From NCBI GenBank assembly GCA_022316685.1, contig JAKJHU010000039.1, forward strand, positions 4,464,001-4,528,000: a stretch of DNA of 64,000 bases. Reading direction: 5' to 3'. Of this stretch, positions 36,031 to 49,009 are shown one piece after another. Each line of letters starts with the position of its first letter. Position 1 is the first letter of the stretch. The notes below the pieces were generated by a model. It was given only the letters and a program-made list of their open reading frames with translations. It did not search any database and was not told the origin of the DNA. Origin of the DNA: Progne subis subis. Its lineage: Eukaryota > Chordata > Aves > Passeriformes > Hirundinidae. A program made the translations under genes and the position numbers.

Positions 36031-37337
36031 TTGCACTCTTTCTTTAGCTCAGTTCACCTGACACTAATTATTCTAATACAAACTTGTGAATTGGAGACTA
36101 GATATGTTTTTCAATCAACATAAGTATGTGATGTTAACCCACTTTTTACAAATGCTTATACAAAAGAAGCTTGGAAAGTGTTGCCTTCATGGAAGTTAAC
36201 AGACTATAGCATGTCTGAATCACCATTTCTGTGTTGCTAGGCTGAATGTAGGAAATGCTAATTCTCATTTGTGAAAAAGGTTTCTGTGCTCAATTATCCC
36301 AGGAAATTCTGTGCACTGGCAGAGAGCTCCTGTCATTGGAAACTTGTATGTGTATCCTAGTTCTCTGGAGAAGCAAACCAACCATACCAGATTCTGAAAA
36401 AGTCTTAAGACCTTTGTTTGAGGATGCAATGAAGCAACAAACATTTTTGGCATAGGAGATAGTAATGGAGTGCAGCTGGAAAGAGAAAGCAAACTGGAAA
36501 AATAAAATTCTTTCAGCTCTTAGGGCTGAGTATTCTGAGTAAAGAATAAGCACTTAAAGATCAGAAAGAAAAAAGGAACAAAAAATCCACCTGCAAGTGC
36601 ATACACACTTCATCTGTGCACTCCAAAAAGGAATATTCAGGGAATCTAATTTTAGAAATAGAAATTAGGTTGTAGAATTACCTGACTCTCATAAAGAACC
36701 ATTGCTCTTAGACTCAGCAGGACTGCCTTATTTAGCCTACAGAAAATGTCAGGTAATTTCAGTTACCTTGGCTTTCAGTTACAAAGAACCTGGCTAATTT
36801 AAAGTACACTAAATTTGCTAAGGGCATGCAGATGAATATCTTTACACATTGGCTGATAATAGGGTAACTTTTTGCTTTGTGTTTGTGGCTAAAACTTTTG
36901 AATCAGAGTTTACTAATTTTCTCTGGTTTTCCCATTATAACTTTTATTTTTAATGGGAATCAAGACAGATTTGTAATATAACATTTCAGATTTTCTGTCT
37001 TTTTTAAAAGCTTTTGATGCCATTTTTACATAAATACTTCCATAATCTGCTTATATAAACAGGACATTCATGACCTGTATGAAGAGAAACAGCTATAAAA
37101 TTTCTTGTCTTACACACAGATTGGATCATTTAGCTCGTAATAAAAGGGAAATATTTTCTACATTTCAATCGATATTTTTGGTTTGATGGAAAATTGTATC
37201 TTTCATTTAGATTTTAAATGAGCAGTGTATGTTAAAACTCTCTCTGACAATTATCCCTTTATATGCTAAATCTACCTACTAGATAACAAAATATCACTGA
37301 ATTTAGTATATAACCATGTACCAAAGAAAGGGCTGTT
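36031..37337. other. AT-rich non-coding DNA, no gene recognised
   Basis: Nothing recognisable as gene, RNA or repeat. Confidence 0.55.
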
Positions 37338-37850
37338 TTGCCAGCTGTCATAACAACAAGGGATTGCAAAATGGCAGCCAGTTCACACAATGAAGATCTT
37401 TGCCTCCCAGATGTTTATATATTTCCTATTGCATTAGAACAATCTCAACTGAAGCCTGGATGCTACTGCAAAACTAATCATTACTGCTGCACTTATCCCT
37501 GCATAGCTGGCACCTTAACTGTGGGGGCAAAACAGCACTCATCACTGGTCCAGCAGCTGGTCCAGCAGCAAGGAATTAGCAGCCAGCCCCTCCTGCCACC
37601 CTCCAGCTCTGCAGCAGCATGCCTGCTTGCTGGCTGCTCCCTCATGCTGCTCCCAGCAGTGCGCAGGTGGATGTGCAGCCAGCATGGAGCAGAGCACAGA
37701 AGGAAGCCTGGTGCCATTAAGGTTTGGAGTGCTGTAAGTGGGGCTGTCCCTGCTTCCCCACAGTCATTGCCTAAAGTGCTCGTTTCTGTAGCTGTTGATG
37801 CTGAGGTTTGGTGTGTTGTGTTCAGTAAGCAACAGGAGCCAGGGACATAG
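37338..37850 (+). other. 170-codon open frame in a GC-richer island; probably not a gene
   Basis: This is the longest open frame in the window that is neither microsatellite nor a recognised repeat. Its translation is rich in Ala, Ser, Leu, Gln and Cys, with an internal duplication of a VQQLVQQQ type that comes from a repeated CTGGTCCAGCAG unit. No signal peptide, membrane segment or domain motif is evident. The opposite strand is also open for 121 codons (37493-37858), typical of a GC-richer patch with few stop codons rather than of a gene. No poly(A) signal, clear splice sites or conserved start context support it. It may be an unrecognised repeat or chance. Confidence 0.15.
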
Positions 37851-38161
37851 GGAGGCATATTTCCAAGTCCTTCCTAGGGGGTCAGGAAAGAAACCCAAAG
37901 CATTAGTTCAGTTTCTCTGAAGAGAAAGGAATGACTACTGTGGAATTTAGCAGCTCTGGATCTGAACTCCCATTCACAACAGAGTATTTAGTATCTGCTG
38001 GAAAGATGGGGGGAGTCCTGGGGAGGCAGAGGGGGCAGTGGCCACATCAGCTATTTCAAGTGACCTGCGACCAGGAGTGAGCACTACTGCATACAGCAGC
38101 ATCAAAGAAAGTGCTAACCTTCCAACCTAAAAAATCCAACATCTGATTTGCTTTGCTTTGC

Positions 38162-38201
38162 TATAACTAGCCATAACCAGAAATGGTTATGGCTAGTTAT
38201 A
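38162..38201. repeat. perfect 18-bp inverted repeat with 4-nt GAAA loop
   Basis: TATAACTAGCCATAACCA (38162-38179) is followed by GAAA (38180-38183) and then the exact reverse complement of the first arm (38184-38201). No mismatch in 18 bp with a 4-base spacer is far beyond chance locally. As RNA it would form a stable hairpin capped by a GNRA-type tetraloop. On its own it is shorter than a typical pre-miRNA (about 60-80 nt), and pairing does not extend past the 18 bp. Confidence 0.95.
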
Positions 38202-40600
38202 AGGTAGGGAAAGTCATGTTATCTTGAAACAAACTTCAATAAAATTTTTTCCTGAACCAGCCACAGATCCTCTTTTGGCATCACCTTATGCGACAACTCA
38301 TTCATATTTCTGCCAGCATTACACAGCAGTGTGTCTCAGGCAGTGCTGAATTGTCCTTCTCTCTGAAAGCAGCTTCTTGCTTTTCCACCTGAGCTGTCGT
38401 TCATCCACCCATAAATCACATAGTCACCAGGTTTCTACTGTTCAGATGGTAGGAGAAGTTTTGGGTAAAACTACAGGCTCAGACATATGTCCTTTATCAG
38501 TCTCATATATAAAGGCCAGTGGCTTAGACCTATGAATTTAAAGCAGTTTGAATTGCATATTTATTCACTGAGGAAAATATAGACTAGCTCGTTTTTTTAA
38601 TGTCTAGCTAATGTACCTACTCTAATAGTACCCAGTGATATGTTTCTAATGTTGGCATCTGCTTGTACCAAGAAAAAACTTAGCAAGCACATAAAAAACC
38701 CTCATCAGCTTCTGCCCAAATTACTTCTATAAGCTGTACCATATGGTCAAAGATAAAATCTAATATTGGAAATACCAGTTGTTTAATTGCTAGCTCTAAT
38801 ACACTGGGGAAAATAAGATATTTACTCTGAAGGATTCATAATTTGACTTCATCTCCTCTGGTTTTATTGCACGAATGTCAGTGCTGCCTTTTCTGATCAT
38901 TCAGCTACTCATTAGCTCCTTGGCAGATGTAATGTTCCTGCTCTCTTGCAGTTAAAATTTAACAATCAGACTTTTCCCTATCTATCACAGCCCTCAAGCA
39001 ATTAATGCTATCAGAAGGAAAAGTGGCTTTTCAGATAACTGAACCAGCCTCACAACTGAGCATTCTAAATAATTTCTCCAGTAAAAATGATTTTATAAGG
39101 ATTTTTGGATCCCTTCTGAGCTGCAGGAGGATTTCATGTTCCCAAATCTACTTTACTTAACAATTTTACCTGAGTGTTCAGTCAAGTCTATTTTGAAAAT
39201 CTAAGAATTGCATAGTAGTTGATGACTTTTTATTCTCAATATTAAATAATCCCATCAAATGAACAAAGGATGTTGCTATTTTATATATATTTGAAGAAAA
39301 AATATGGTGATTATTTATTATATACATAATATATGGCATTTCACAAAACACAACTATTTAAACACCTTACCTCCTGAAGAGATCATATATCACGGAGGCG
39401 CTCTTTAAATTCCACAATAATTTTAGCCACAAAAAAAGAGATTATCTATTTTAGATCCCTGTGAAAGCATGTCACTTTGTAGATAACTTAGCCCAGCCAT
39501 GTAAAGAAATGAAGGAGAAATGTTCCCTCACATATATAGATACCACACAAGATTGTCCTGAGATTTTTTTTTAAACTATGATCTTTTTTCTCCTTAGTTT
39601 GAGCATGTTATGTAAGACAAAAATTTACATATGGAATCTACTGGAAACTGCCATCTCTATTTACCATTTTTTTATTAGTAAGTCTCTCAGATTAGTCCAT
39701 TCAGAAAGTACTATAGGTCTCATTATAACGACTATATTTTTATCTTGATCTGGTTCAAATGCACTAAAAATCTATTCTTAAAAGACTGATTAGCTATCAC
39801 TCTAGAACAGCAGTTTTAAAATCAGTTTACTGACTACAAAAAAAAAAAAACTTATAAATTATTATATCTGATTCAGTAGAAAGGTTGATTAAATATACTT
39901 ATTCTGATTCTGAGATTTGGGGTTCTAATTTTTTTTTTTTTAATAATTTCTTTATTTTTATTTCTGTGGTAGTCAGGATGATAGTCACCTACTCCCCTAA
40001 GAACAAGAAGAAAAATGTCCATAACTAGTTCATGCCTACTGAGGAGCTTTCTTTGAAACCTTATTTGCTAATGATTAAAAATAAATAGTGGGTTGCTGTT
40101 TGGAGAGGTAATCTGCTTTTCAGTATGTGTCAGGGGGGTGCATGGTATCAACTTATTCAAATGATCTTTTCAAAGCTTGGGATATCAGTGTTTCCAAGTG
40201 TTTCCCTTGAGCTGCATGGAAGAGATGAGAATTGGAAAAGGCAATACTTTGAGCTATATTTTTTAGGTACTATTACCCACATATTTGTGTCAGTACAGCC
40301 TTGCGTTGAAGCTAATAAGCAGGAGATGTGAACAGCTGAATTTCTCTGAGATAGCAGTAAATGAGATTAAAATAGCTTGAGAAATGCTTATGTAAAATAT
40401 CAGGTTTCCTAATGTCCTCTGATGGCTCTATGTAGACAGAACTAGCAGCATGTTATCAGACACAATTATGTGATGATTTGGATTAGGCTTGCTGGGAACA
40501 GGGGAAACCAATTGTTTGTATACTTACATATGTACATACACACATTACAGCCACATGTACTGCCACAACCCGAAACGTTTAGTGACAATTTATAAAATCT

Positions 40601-40618
40601 ATATATATATATATATAT
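40601..40618. repeat. (AT)9 microsatellite
   Basis: Uninterrupted AT dinucleotides followed by a T run. Confidence 0.9.
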
Positions 40619-40811
40619 TTTTTTATCAACTCCCCCTACCACTAAACTATCTCACTCCCAAGTAAAAAATGTTTTCTTTGGCTATATTCCAGTATTGGTT
40701 TTAGTCAATTCACAGTCCTTTGCTCCATCTTCATGTGACTTCTAGGTAATTTCAATGCATCCTTTTACCGAAGTTTTTTATTTTTTCTGGAAGCAGATTA
40801 CGAAAGGTTTT

Positions 40812-40894
40812 TTTGTGCGTGTGTGTGGTGGGTTGTGGTGGGTTGTTGTTTTTTTGTTTGTTTGTTTGTTTTTGGTTTTTTTTTTTTTTTTTTT
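40812..40894. repeat. GT/GTTT/T-rich low-complexity tract
   Basis: Begins with short GT repeats, continues with two TGTGGTGGGT-like units and GTTT tetramers, and ends in a long T run with a single GG interruption. Confidence 0.85.
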
Positions 40895-43800
40895 AGATCT
40901 CTAAAATAACTAGCAGACATGAATCACTGACTGATGGGTCTCTAATGGCCCATTGTGACAGTGGATAATTGGTAGTTGTATAGAACTATAGAAAATTGTA
41001 TCCCAAATGTTTGCCTCATTGAAAAGAGACAGCTGGCACCCAGATCAGCTATCCTGAATTTTACAGGATGGTGATAGCAAGATTAAAAGTCTCTTGTTTT
41101 TGCAGCAATCAGTTAAAAGTTTCAGGGATGCTTCCCAACTGAGTATATCTAGGTATCTGACAAATGGTAACTCTCAACATATTAGTTTTCAAATGAAGAT
41201 CAACAGTCATATCAGGATGGAAGAAAGACATAGTTGACATTTCTAGCATAAGCAGCTGCTTATTAGGATTAAATTTTCCATAGGAATAAATATATTTACT
41301 ACCTTGATAATATCCTCCCTTGAATTCAGAATTGGTTTACAAGACTACACCAAATCCTCTCACAAAAATATTTTGAAAAGAAATCTTAAAAACCAACCTT
41401 TTAGTAACATAAATGCACAGTCACTGACACAACGCCACTAAGATTATAACACATCCCCCTCCACAAGAGAAAAAAAGCAGCTTAACTTCACCTTTAAGCA
41501 AAATGAAATGGTTCATCCCACTGAGTTGAGGCCCAGCTGGAGCCTGCTTGTGGGCTGTGGATGAATTTTCTGTTAAATTCTTCTGATTAATATGCTAACC
41601 TGAGAAATAAAATATATTACTATAGTCTATTGATGATGTGTAGCTATGGGAATATGATAGTCATGTTTTGTTCCTCAGCTGAACATCTATAAAAGTAATA
41701 CTTAGATCAGGTATAGATGTTCACCTCAACTCAGTGTGACTTATCATCCTGGCAAAGAAGGGTCCGAATTAGTGGAGGTTTCTGGTGCTTAAGTTTTGTA
41801 AGTTATATATTTAGAGAACTGTCCTTTGGAAATATTTTCTCAAACTACACCTCGCCCCCTTCCCCCCCAACTGCTCACATTTAACTATATATCCTTGGAG
41901 TTTATTTGGCAAAGAAAATTTTCATCTTAGAAAAGCAACACTACAGTAGTTTCTTTTTTGATGTTGAAAAATAATTTGTCCCAGCAGACGATGCTGTAGA
42001 TTAGATCATAAAACTGAGGGGGAAAAAAAAAAAAAAAAGGTCAAATAATTTGGACCTGATTAGATTCCTAGAACTGGGAAAACTTGCATAGTTTGCAGCA
42101 TTTACAGATGAAGAATAAGCTACTAGAATAAAAAAGGTGATTCTGATTGGGATTTGGTAACATAGTATATAACATCTGGGACTACAAACTGATACTTGTG
42201 AGTTATTTGTGGGCTGCAAGGTAGATACACACATTCACATAAACTTTAACCAAGCTATTACAGCTTTTTAATAAGACAGTGATTTTGACAGAATGAAAAA
42301 GCTTTGATGTTTTATTGAAAACAGCACTGTTTTGAAATGGCCTTCCCTGAGGATCTAGCAAACAAAATTAACATCAAACATACTTCTTTGGAAGCATCTT
42401 TTTGCCCCATAATGTATACAGCTATAAGCACGTAGATTCACAGCATTCTAAAATTTGAATTTAAAATGCAAACTTGCTGTTCAAGACTTTGGAAAAGAGC
42501 ATTTGATAACCATGATCCTTGTGGGGAACCCTTGTTCACACTGACAAGAGATTTTCAACAGTACAAACAAAATCAGTCATTCTACAGTCTGATAGCCAGC
42601 TAAATAACTTGTGTTAATCTTTATGCCTCAGGAAAGTTTCTACTAAAATAATGGGGGGTTTAAGTGCCCTTATGACTTTCATTAAGGTTTCATGATTGTT
42701 GCTAACACCAGATTAGCATCGGATACTGAGGCCATAGCTTCACAGACCTTAACTCTGCATCCTTGCACTACCATATCAGCCATCCAAGCTGCATTACATC
42801 AGTGATTCTTTGTAAAAAGAGGTTTGAAGAGATTTTATATCACTATTTATGATGCATGTAGAACAAAATGTGTTATTTATTGTACTGTACTGTTACTTAC
42901 TCTACCATGGAGCTTTTTGGTAAAATGGTTTTATGACAAAAATGTTTGAGCATACTTTAAATAGCAAATTATGTTTATCTTTCATGGATATAGTGTATTT
43001 CCAGCATTTTTCCTGCCATTCTGTTGGTTTGGATACTGTAAGTCAGTGAACCACTATCAGAGTTATCCTCACAGCTTTGGATTAGGACTGGAGGCAGTCA
43101 GTGTCTCACACACCTTTGGAGCTGTGCCTGTGAAAAGATTTCCACTGGATAAAATAACAAAAGTTAATCTGTTCCCACTTGCAGTAGCAGCCAGGTGTGT
43201 TCCAAAAATAACTAGCCATTTTCTGTATCACAGGGTAAAGCTCAGTTGTGAAAATAGAAAGTAACTGACTTTTACCATGGAACATTTATAACAAAAATGT
43301 GCAATCAAAGGAAGCATTTGGCAGAGTTAAAGGCATGTGAGGAAAGATAAATTTTAAAAATTCAATGAAATAATATAGGAATTTACAGAAAAACACCAGT
43401 ATTACTCTCTCATACCTCTGTCCAGTTTATCTAGTTTGCTCAATGTCATTTTGAATATTGGCTTATGCAACAAAGTCTTGTCTTTTCATGGTTTTTTTTT
43501 ACTGTCCACATTCTATAAAGGATGTCACACAGTCTTGTAAATCTCCTGCTCTCTTGGCCCACTCCAATCATTTAAATTCCCACTATATTTTTCTTCAAGA
43601 CCTTGACTGTGACAAACTAGACCATGAAGGTGAACCTGCAGAAAGAAGAAAACCATGCTGCACTGGTCCTCCTGCTCTATTCAGCAGAGAGGAGCACAAG
43701 ACCTGCAGAGTTCATCCCAAACACACCTCACAATTTCAAAAATGAGAATCCTGTCAGGCAAAATTGTTTCAAATGACTGAAGAATTGTCTCTAGCACATC

Positions 43801-44103
43801 TGGAAAACAATAAATCATAATACATGCTGCTTTTCCATTAGAATATTTATTTTAAGTTTAGTTCTAAACCAAAGGACTTCAGAATAATCATTCCAGTAAA
43901 GTTTATAGATTGCAAGGCATTGTGTTTCTGAGGCATTCTACTCTATAGATTTAATGCACTTGCATTTAAGAAGAATTTCTTTACTTGGGAAAATAAAAAA
44001 AAAAGTTTTAATTGGAAATAAGACTTGTCTTTTTTTTTTTTTTAATTTAACAAAATAAGAACTGTTTCTACAAACAGTGGTAGCTCTAAACAGCTTTAAA
44101 CTC

Positions 44104-44165
44104 AAACAAGAGAATACTAAGTAAAGAAATATATAAACAAGAGAATACTAAGTAAAGAAATATAT
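44104..44165. repeat. exact tandem duplication, 31 bp x 2
   Basis: A 31-bp unit starting AAACAAGAGAATACTAAG is present twice head to tail with no mismatch (44104-44134 and 44135-44165). Two identical copies imply a recent duplication. Confidence 0.95.
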
Positions 44166-45505
44166 AAAAAGAGGCAGAATCTCCCACTGGCATCACCTTC
44201 TGTGGAGTTAACCAGAAGGTGGCTGTGGAAATACAAGGTGTTCCCAGGCTCCTTTGCATGCTTTTTTTCTCACATAATTCATTTCCCATGTCAGTGAAAA
44301 TATGTACTCTTTGTTTAGCACACTGTACACCTTCATGGAACGTGTGGAGGCAAATCATTTTTGGTTATGCATCCTGATACACTCACTGAAGCAAACAATT
44401 GTCATTGTAAGTTTCAAATCAGTTTGAAATCCAGGTTTACTTTTAAAATATGTGTAGGAGATATTAAAATCTAGGAATCCATAAAGACACTGATTTTACC
44501 TCCTGCTGTAATTTTCCCACAGTCAATCTTCCAGTGATCTAGATGTAAAAAATACCTGTTTCTATTTCTTCTAAACACAGGGATTAGCTACCTTCTCTCC
44601 TCTTGCAAACATCCCCTTCTGCTTCACAGCTACCAAACACCTTTTTCCGTCCTGTGGAGTTTGCTACTTCTGTTTCGGACCGTAACAATGTCCTCTATGC
44701 CAAACCAAATTTTTCATTTGACTGTATCCATCTGTTTAATAAGAGATAACATATTTCCCTACACATATATTCATCATCAGATAATGTTTCCTGACAGACA
44801 GAGAGTGTGTTGGAACTTGCATAAGAAATCATCCCATTGCTTTGCCTTGGCAGATTTTGCCCAACATATGTGGGGCTTTGATACAGAAGGACCTCTTGCT
44901 GCATGGTGAGGGTAACAGCCGGTCTGAATGACCTCCTTTATATAGGAAAGAGCTGCAATATTTTTGTGTCTATACAAAGACAGAGAATTTAAGATCCCTT
45001 GCACTAAACTTAGAAATAATTAATTCATATATGATGAACTGTGTTAAATGTACACTTGCATATGAGCATTTCTGGAACATGGCTGTTCTTGTCATTATCT
45101 CTAATTAAAATGTTTGTAAACAGGCAGTGTTTTTGTGTAATGTGCCATGCAATGTGTGCTTGGGGAATATTTTTTAGCCAAATTAGTCTCCATAACTTTA
45201 TGTAAGTCAGCAAGGAGATGGAGTCCTTCCAAAACAAGGGAATTTGTGAAGGCTTTGCTGTAAGGAGACTGTTAGTGGCTTATCTTACCTATTATACTGG
45301 AACAGGAATTGATGAACTAAGAAGCTGGACTGGCCCAGAGCCAGCCTGAGAGAAAAGAGACGTTGTTACACTAATCTGAGAGGAGACACTTGCGTTCTGT
45401 GGAGCCACTTAGAGGTAGGCAGCTTCAGAATGGAGCATGTACAGGAACATAATAAAGACGAAATTTTTCCAAAAGGAATTGGGGTTTTAGGAAGATGATC
45501 CAGAT

Positions 45506-45590
45506 TCTTTCTTTTCTTTCTTTTCTTCTTTCTTTCTTTCTTTCTTTTCTTTTTCTTTCTTTTCTTTCCAGCTTGCTTGCTTGCTTGCTT
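45506..45590. repeat. interrupted (TTTC)n tract followed by (GCTT)5
   Basis: Pyrimidine-only tract of TTTC and TTTTC units (45506-45569) followed by five GCTT units (45571-45590). The change of motif suggests successive slippage events. Confidence 0.9.
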
Positions 45591-46878
45591 GATTTCCTGA
45601 AAAGAGATATTTTATAAGAACAGAGACTTTATCTAGAAATATATCAGGCTAGAAAGAAAAGAAAAGAAATACAAACAAACACACAAAAAATAAGCAACAG
45701 CCCCCCCCACACGCCCTGAATACTTTCTGACAGGAGCAGGAGGAGCAATGACTAATGAGTAACCAATAGGTTTGTAGGTAGGACTCCAGGGCACTGAAAG
45801 ACCTTGTGGTATTTGCAGCTGTACCTATGACCTGCCATCCCCTACTGCATACGAGTTCTTTGACTGTGAAATGAGACTTAGGAGGCCTGCCTCCATGAAC
45901 TATCCAATACTTAAACAAAGTGAAACAGCTCCCAGGAGTCAGGGGAGCATGGAGGACAGGGAGTCATATCCCATGTTCACGTCTAAATTCATTATTGTCA
46001 ACCAGTAAGAAAAAGTTGCCATAAAAATTGGGTATCAGAACCTAAATGATGTGAGAGGAGAACAGTTGGTCATGTTACTCTGAGATGCCAATTGACAACT
46101 TTGCTTAGGGCAGACTGCAAGAAACTTTAAGTTAGCATAATATTGACTCAAGTTTCTGCTTCCAAGGGGTCTGGTAGTGTATATCTAGAAACTCGTAATA
46201 GAGGATCTTGGTAAAATAGTCGCTGACAGGACAAAGGTGAAAGCAGAATAGAAGTACACTTGCTAATGTAGTTTTGATAAAAAATGAAGTGTTTAATAGT
46301 AAAAGCTGTATATTGAATGTGCTGGGGAGGGGGGAAATTAGGAAAAGGATGACTGAAATAATTTTCATGACTTTATGTTGTTAAAGCCATCCTTAGCATA
46401 AGTTAATTTCAGTAAAACAGGAATGACATTTGCAAACAGAATGGGCCCAAGAGCTCCGCCAAATAGAGGCATAATAGTATTATATAGGTGTATGTCTGAC
46501 ACTGCTAGAAAGAAAACATTTCAGCTACTAGAAGGCACTCCTTTTACCATACTGTAACTTAGCAAAAAAATTTCATCCTGGTCATGCCAAGTGCTCAGTT
46601 GAAGTCCAAAGGCATGATGGAGAACCTTGTAAAATTATATTCTTTATGTATGCAAAGTAAATCAATTATTATGCAAGAAAAAAATTCCTGTTAAACTTGT
46701 CTAGTAGTTGTACACAGGAATTGCTGAGTTTATGAAATGCTGGCATTCATTTTTGCTCTTTGTACAACCACAAAAGTCATCAATCCTCATTGCTGTTAAT
46801 CCCCTTGCAGCACTAACTGAACAAAGTGCCCCCCTTACATTTACAGGGCTAACTGAAGGCTGATAAATTAGTTCAAGC

Positions 46879-46926
46879 TCTTTTTTTTTTTTTTCTTTCT
46901 TTCTTTCTTTCTTTTTTTTCCCCTTT
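46879..46926. repeat. T run plus (TTTC)n pyrimidine tract
   Basis: A T run leads into five TTTC units and a second T run. Simple repeat only. Confidence 0.85.
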
Positions 46927-48252
46927 TAACAATATAGCTCGATACATTGTAAACAGAGAAGACAAATGCAGAGAGTAGCACACGATTTGATTTAATTAGT
47001 ATTTGGCAGAGTACTCTCAGATACATTTTTAGCTAGCACTGCCTTAAGCAAATAGGCTTGATTTTATTTCATTATTGTTTTTCATTACCATCTAATGATT
47101 TACAGTTTAATTTACCCTAATTCTGACTTTCATTGTTATTAATCATTTTTATTACTTGAATATATTTGGGCTCCATGGGATGAGAACAGCATTTAAATTT
47201 TGCTTGGAATTTGCTTTTCCTAGGCAATAAACAATAAAACAAAGACAATCCTCATGTAACTTTCTTGTTTTTATATCTAATTTTATTATTTAGCCTTATC
47301 CTTTTTTGAAGAAGAATAAAATAGCTAATGTTAGAGAGAAGTCACAGTGTACCTTCCCTTACCATATGTTTTCAAAATTTAAAGAATTAATTTAAGAAGT
47401 ATTACTGTATCTATTATTTTTACATTTCCTTTTGAACACAAAAGCTATTTCACAAGTGAGTGATGAACCTTTCTGACTTCAGATTCAGTTTAAAAAAATC
47501 CCAACTTTCCCACTGCAGCCTTTCTTGAAAGAGAAGAAAGGGCTTCTAGAGTCTAACTCAGATCCCAGCTCTGCTTCTTCACCAATAATCAATTATGTTG
47601 TAGAAAAATAAGTGCTAGCTCCAAGGAGTTTCCAGAATAATAGACCTGAGGCAGGAAGGCAAGCAGGATTACAAATCTGCTCTAGGATCAGTCACTGAAT
47701 GCATTGTTTTCTCATCCTTCCCCCAGCCCGTCTGCTTTTTCTGAAGGAAAATGGAGGGGCTTACAGTTGGTGGAATACAGTACATATTTAGAGGAAAAAC
47801 ATATACCTCTTGTTATCATTTAACTAATTAATTCTTGATACAGTGCACTACTGAAATGTAACTGTGTGTGAAAATTATGCAGTGTTTGCAAGATTGATAC
47901 AATAACCTGACATAAATGCAATAAATCACATGCAAATAATAAAATTTCCTATGACATCATCTTCTTGGAAGGAAATTTCTCCTCAGACAGGGAACAGATT
48001 CAGAATAAACAAGAGAAAATTTCTTTCAATCTCAAACAAAAGAGCAAATGGAAACAATTCTAATACCCCTGAGGCAGATAAAGAGTCTTCATTCAGCTGA
48101 GTGAAGGCTGATCCCTGGGAGGAATTTTCTTGGCTCCAGTAATGGTATTTGTATGAATGAGTGCTCAGCCACACCAGCAGGTCCTACACAATTCTGTTTA
48201 AGACCTCACTATAACTTTGTCAGAAAGAAAGTATCCAGAGGAATCTTGAGAA

Positions 48253-49009
48253 ATGAACACATGCAAACCTCATGAGGTTTACCAAGGACAAGTGCAAAGT
48301 GCTGCAACAGTGTTGGGGCAACTCTGGTATCAACAGCAGTCTGAGGATGAACAGATGGAGAATTGCCCTGCCCAGAAGGATTTGGTGGATGAGAGGCTGG
48401 GCATGACCCAGCCATGTCGCATTCACAGCCGAAAAAGGCAAATATATCCTGGGCTGCATCCAAAGCAGCGTGGGCAGCAGGGTGAGGAAGGGGATTCCTC
48501 TGCTCTGCTCTGCTCTGCTCTGGTGAGACCCCACCTGCAGTGCTGTGTACAGCTCTGGGGTCCGCAACACTGGAAGAACAGAGACGTGTTGGAGCAAGTG
48601 CAGAGGAGAGCCACCAAGATGATCAGAGGGATAGAGGAACTCTCCTATGAGGAAAGGCTGAGAAAATTGGGATGGTTCAGCCTGGACAAGGAAAGCCTTC
48701 CAGGTGATTGTGTTGCAGCCTTTCACTGCCTAAAGGAGCACCACAGGAAATCTGAAGGGGAACTGTTCACAAGGGCTTGTGGAAATACAAGAGGAGGTAA
48801 TGCCTTCAAACTAAGAGTAGGATTAGATGAGCTATTATGAAGAAATTCTTTGCTGTGAGGAAAGGCACTGGAACAGGTTGCCCAGAGAAATCATGCATGT
48901 CCCTTCCCTGGAAGTGTGCAAGGCCAGGCTGGATAGGGCTCTGAGCAACCTGGTTGAGCAGAAGGTGTCCCTGCACACAGCAGGGGAGTTGGAAGTAGAA
49001 GATTTTTAA
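48253..49009 (+). pseudogene. broken CR1 ORF2 C-terminal region
   Basis: The first frame (48253-48840) carries the conserved C-terminal CR1 ORF2 text, including VQRRATKMIRG and LSYEERLRKLGWFSLD, then a FTRACGNTRGGNAFKL-type block. Coding similarity then moves to the next frame (48827-49009), which holds HWNRLPREIMHVPSLEV and KARLDRALSNL, so a frameshift lies near 48825-48840. In intact CR1 these form one continuous tail of the endonuclease/reverse-transcriptase protein. The catalytic domains lie upstream and are absent. No function is expected. Confidence 0.9.
48498..48522. repeat. (CTCTG)5 microsatellite inside CR1
   Basis: Five perfect CTCTG units within the CR1 coding relic. It probably expanded after insertion from a CTCTGCTCTG seed in the element. 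Confidence 0.9.

Larger units (their letters stand above)
38202..44103. other. AT-rich non-coding DNA with simple repeats, no gene recognised
   Basis: No exon, RNA gene or repeat family recognised. It contains an (AT)n tract (40601-40618), a GT/GTTT/T-rich low-complexity stretch (about 40812-40894) and an A16 run (42023-42038). Confidence 0.55.
44166..48239. other. AT-rich non-coding DNA with pyrimidine microsatellites, no gene recognised
   Basis: No gene or repeat family recognised. The two pyrimidine tracts are listed separately. About 46.9-47.3 kb is strongly AT-rich with several TAAT cores but nothing diagnostic. Confidence 0.5.

Noticed and set aside
37981..38041. G-rich stretch as a possible G-quadruplex
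   Set aside because: Only three separated runs of three or more Gs are present, so the canonical pattern is not met without splitting one run.
48220..48726. 168-codon minus-strand frame over the CR1
   Set aside because: It is the antisense shadow of the CR1 ORF2 relic, whose plus strand carries recognisable protein motifs.
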